DNA of 32,800 nt. Source: Kiritimatiellia bacterium. Lineage in GTDB: Bacteria; Verrucomicrobiota; Kiritimatiellia; RFP12; UBA3636. The notes under the pieces were generated by a model. That model was not told the DNA's origin. It was given only the letters and a program-made list of their open reading frames with translations, and made no database searches. Shown here one piece after another: positions 32,790-32,800 of the stretch. The translations under genes and the position numbers were made by a program. Every line of letters starts with the position of its first letter. Position 1 is the stretch's first letter. Location of the stretch: contig JAEDLN010000004.1 of the NCBI GenBank assembly GCA_016295275.1, forward strand, positions 1 through 32,800, in the 5' to 3' direction.

Positions 32790-32800
32790 GCCGCGCCATC

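Larger units (their letters stand above)
32425..32800. other. Upstream region of M60 copy 3 and GC-rich repeat patch
   Basis: No convincing gene in 376 bp. 32425-32530 should hold the promoter of M60 copy 3 but no clear sigma70 boxes were found; it contains an inverted repeat TCCGGC-AGAC-GCCGGA (32466-32481). From 32640 the sequence becomes GC-rich and repetitive. A minus-strand frame here is low in complexity and not believed. Confidence 0.5.

Overview
The window looks like a chromosomal segment from a PVC-group bacterium (Verrucomicrobiota, Lentisphaerota or Kiritimatiellota), probably host- or mucin-associated. This is an inference from gene content: three secreted M60 (enhancin/TCAF-type) metallopeptidases, a XylR-like regulator joining a LacI-type sensor to an AraC helix-turn-helix, an exosortase with an EpsI partner, and coaE next to a rho-type gene. 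Most start codons lack a Shine-Dalgarno sequence and several follow pyrimidine-rich leaders. No rRNA, tRNA, CRISPR array, insertion sequence or phage gene was seen.

Layout. (1) 1-7660, plus strand: recC (5' end outside the window), recB and a recD-position gene. RecB keeps its helicase and nuclease motifs. The RecD-like protein aligns along the RecD helicase but has lost Walker A, Walker B and the other ATPase motifs. (2) 7685-8029, minus: a DUF167/YggU protein. (3) 8138-11767, plus: exosortase, an overlapping EpsI-like protein with a CxxC-type insertion, rdgB/ITPase, and a membrane-anchored protein of unknown function. (4) 11768-12365: about 600 bp with no convincing gene, ending in a good sigma70-type promoter. 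(5) 12366-16879, plus: coaE, a Rho homologue with a long Arg/Asn/Ser-rich N-terminal tail and degenerate ATPase motifs, and miaB. (6) 16843-19967, minus: a 3D-domain lipoprotein overlapping a uvrA that lacks most of its insertion domain. (7) 20033-32424: the M60 region. Two M60 genes lie in tandem on the minus strand; the second is a 1545-residue M60/FGE-like/SGNH protein. A divergent XylR-like regulator, nif3 and trmO follow on the plus strand, then a third M60 gene on the minus strand. (8) 32425-32800: the third M60 gene's upstream region and a GC-rich repeat patch.

How the parts may work together. The M60 proteins all carry Sec signals and a TCAF-like N-terminal domain before the HExxH peptidase, so they probably act on extracellular glycoproteins. 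The fused SGNH domain could remove acyl groups, and the XylR-like sensor is a plausible local regulator. A palindrome with 10-bp arms lies in the intergenic space between that regulator and the largest M60 gene.

The most unusual signals are two proteins that keep a recognisable P-loop ATPase fold but have lost the catalytic residues: the RecD-like subunit in a recCBD operon and the Rho-like protein beside coaE. Both reading frames are long and uninterrupted, which argues for retained non-catalytic roles rather than decay.
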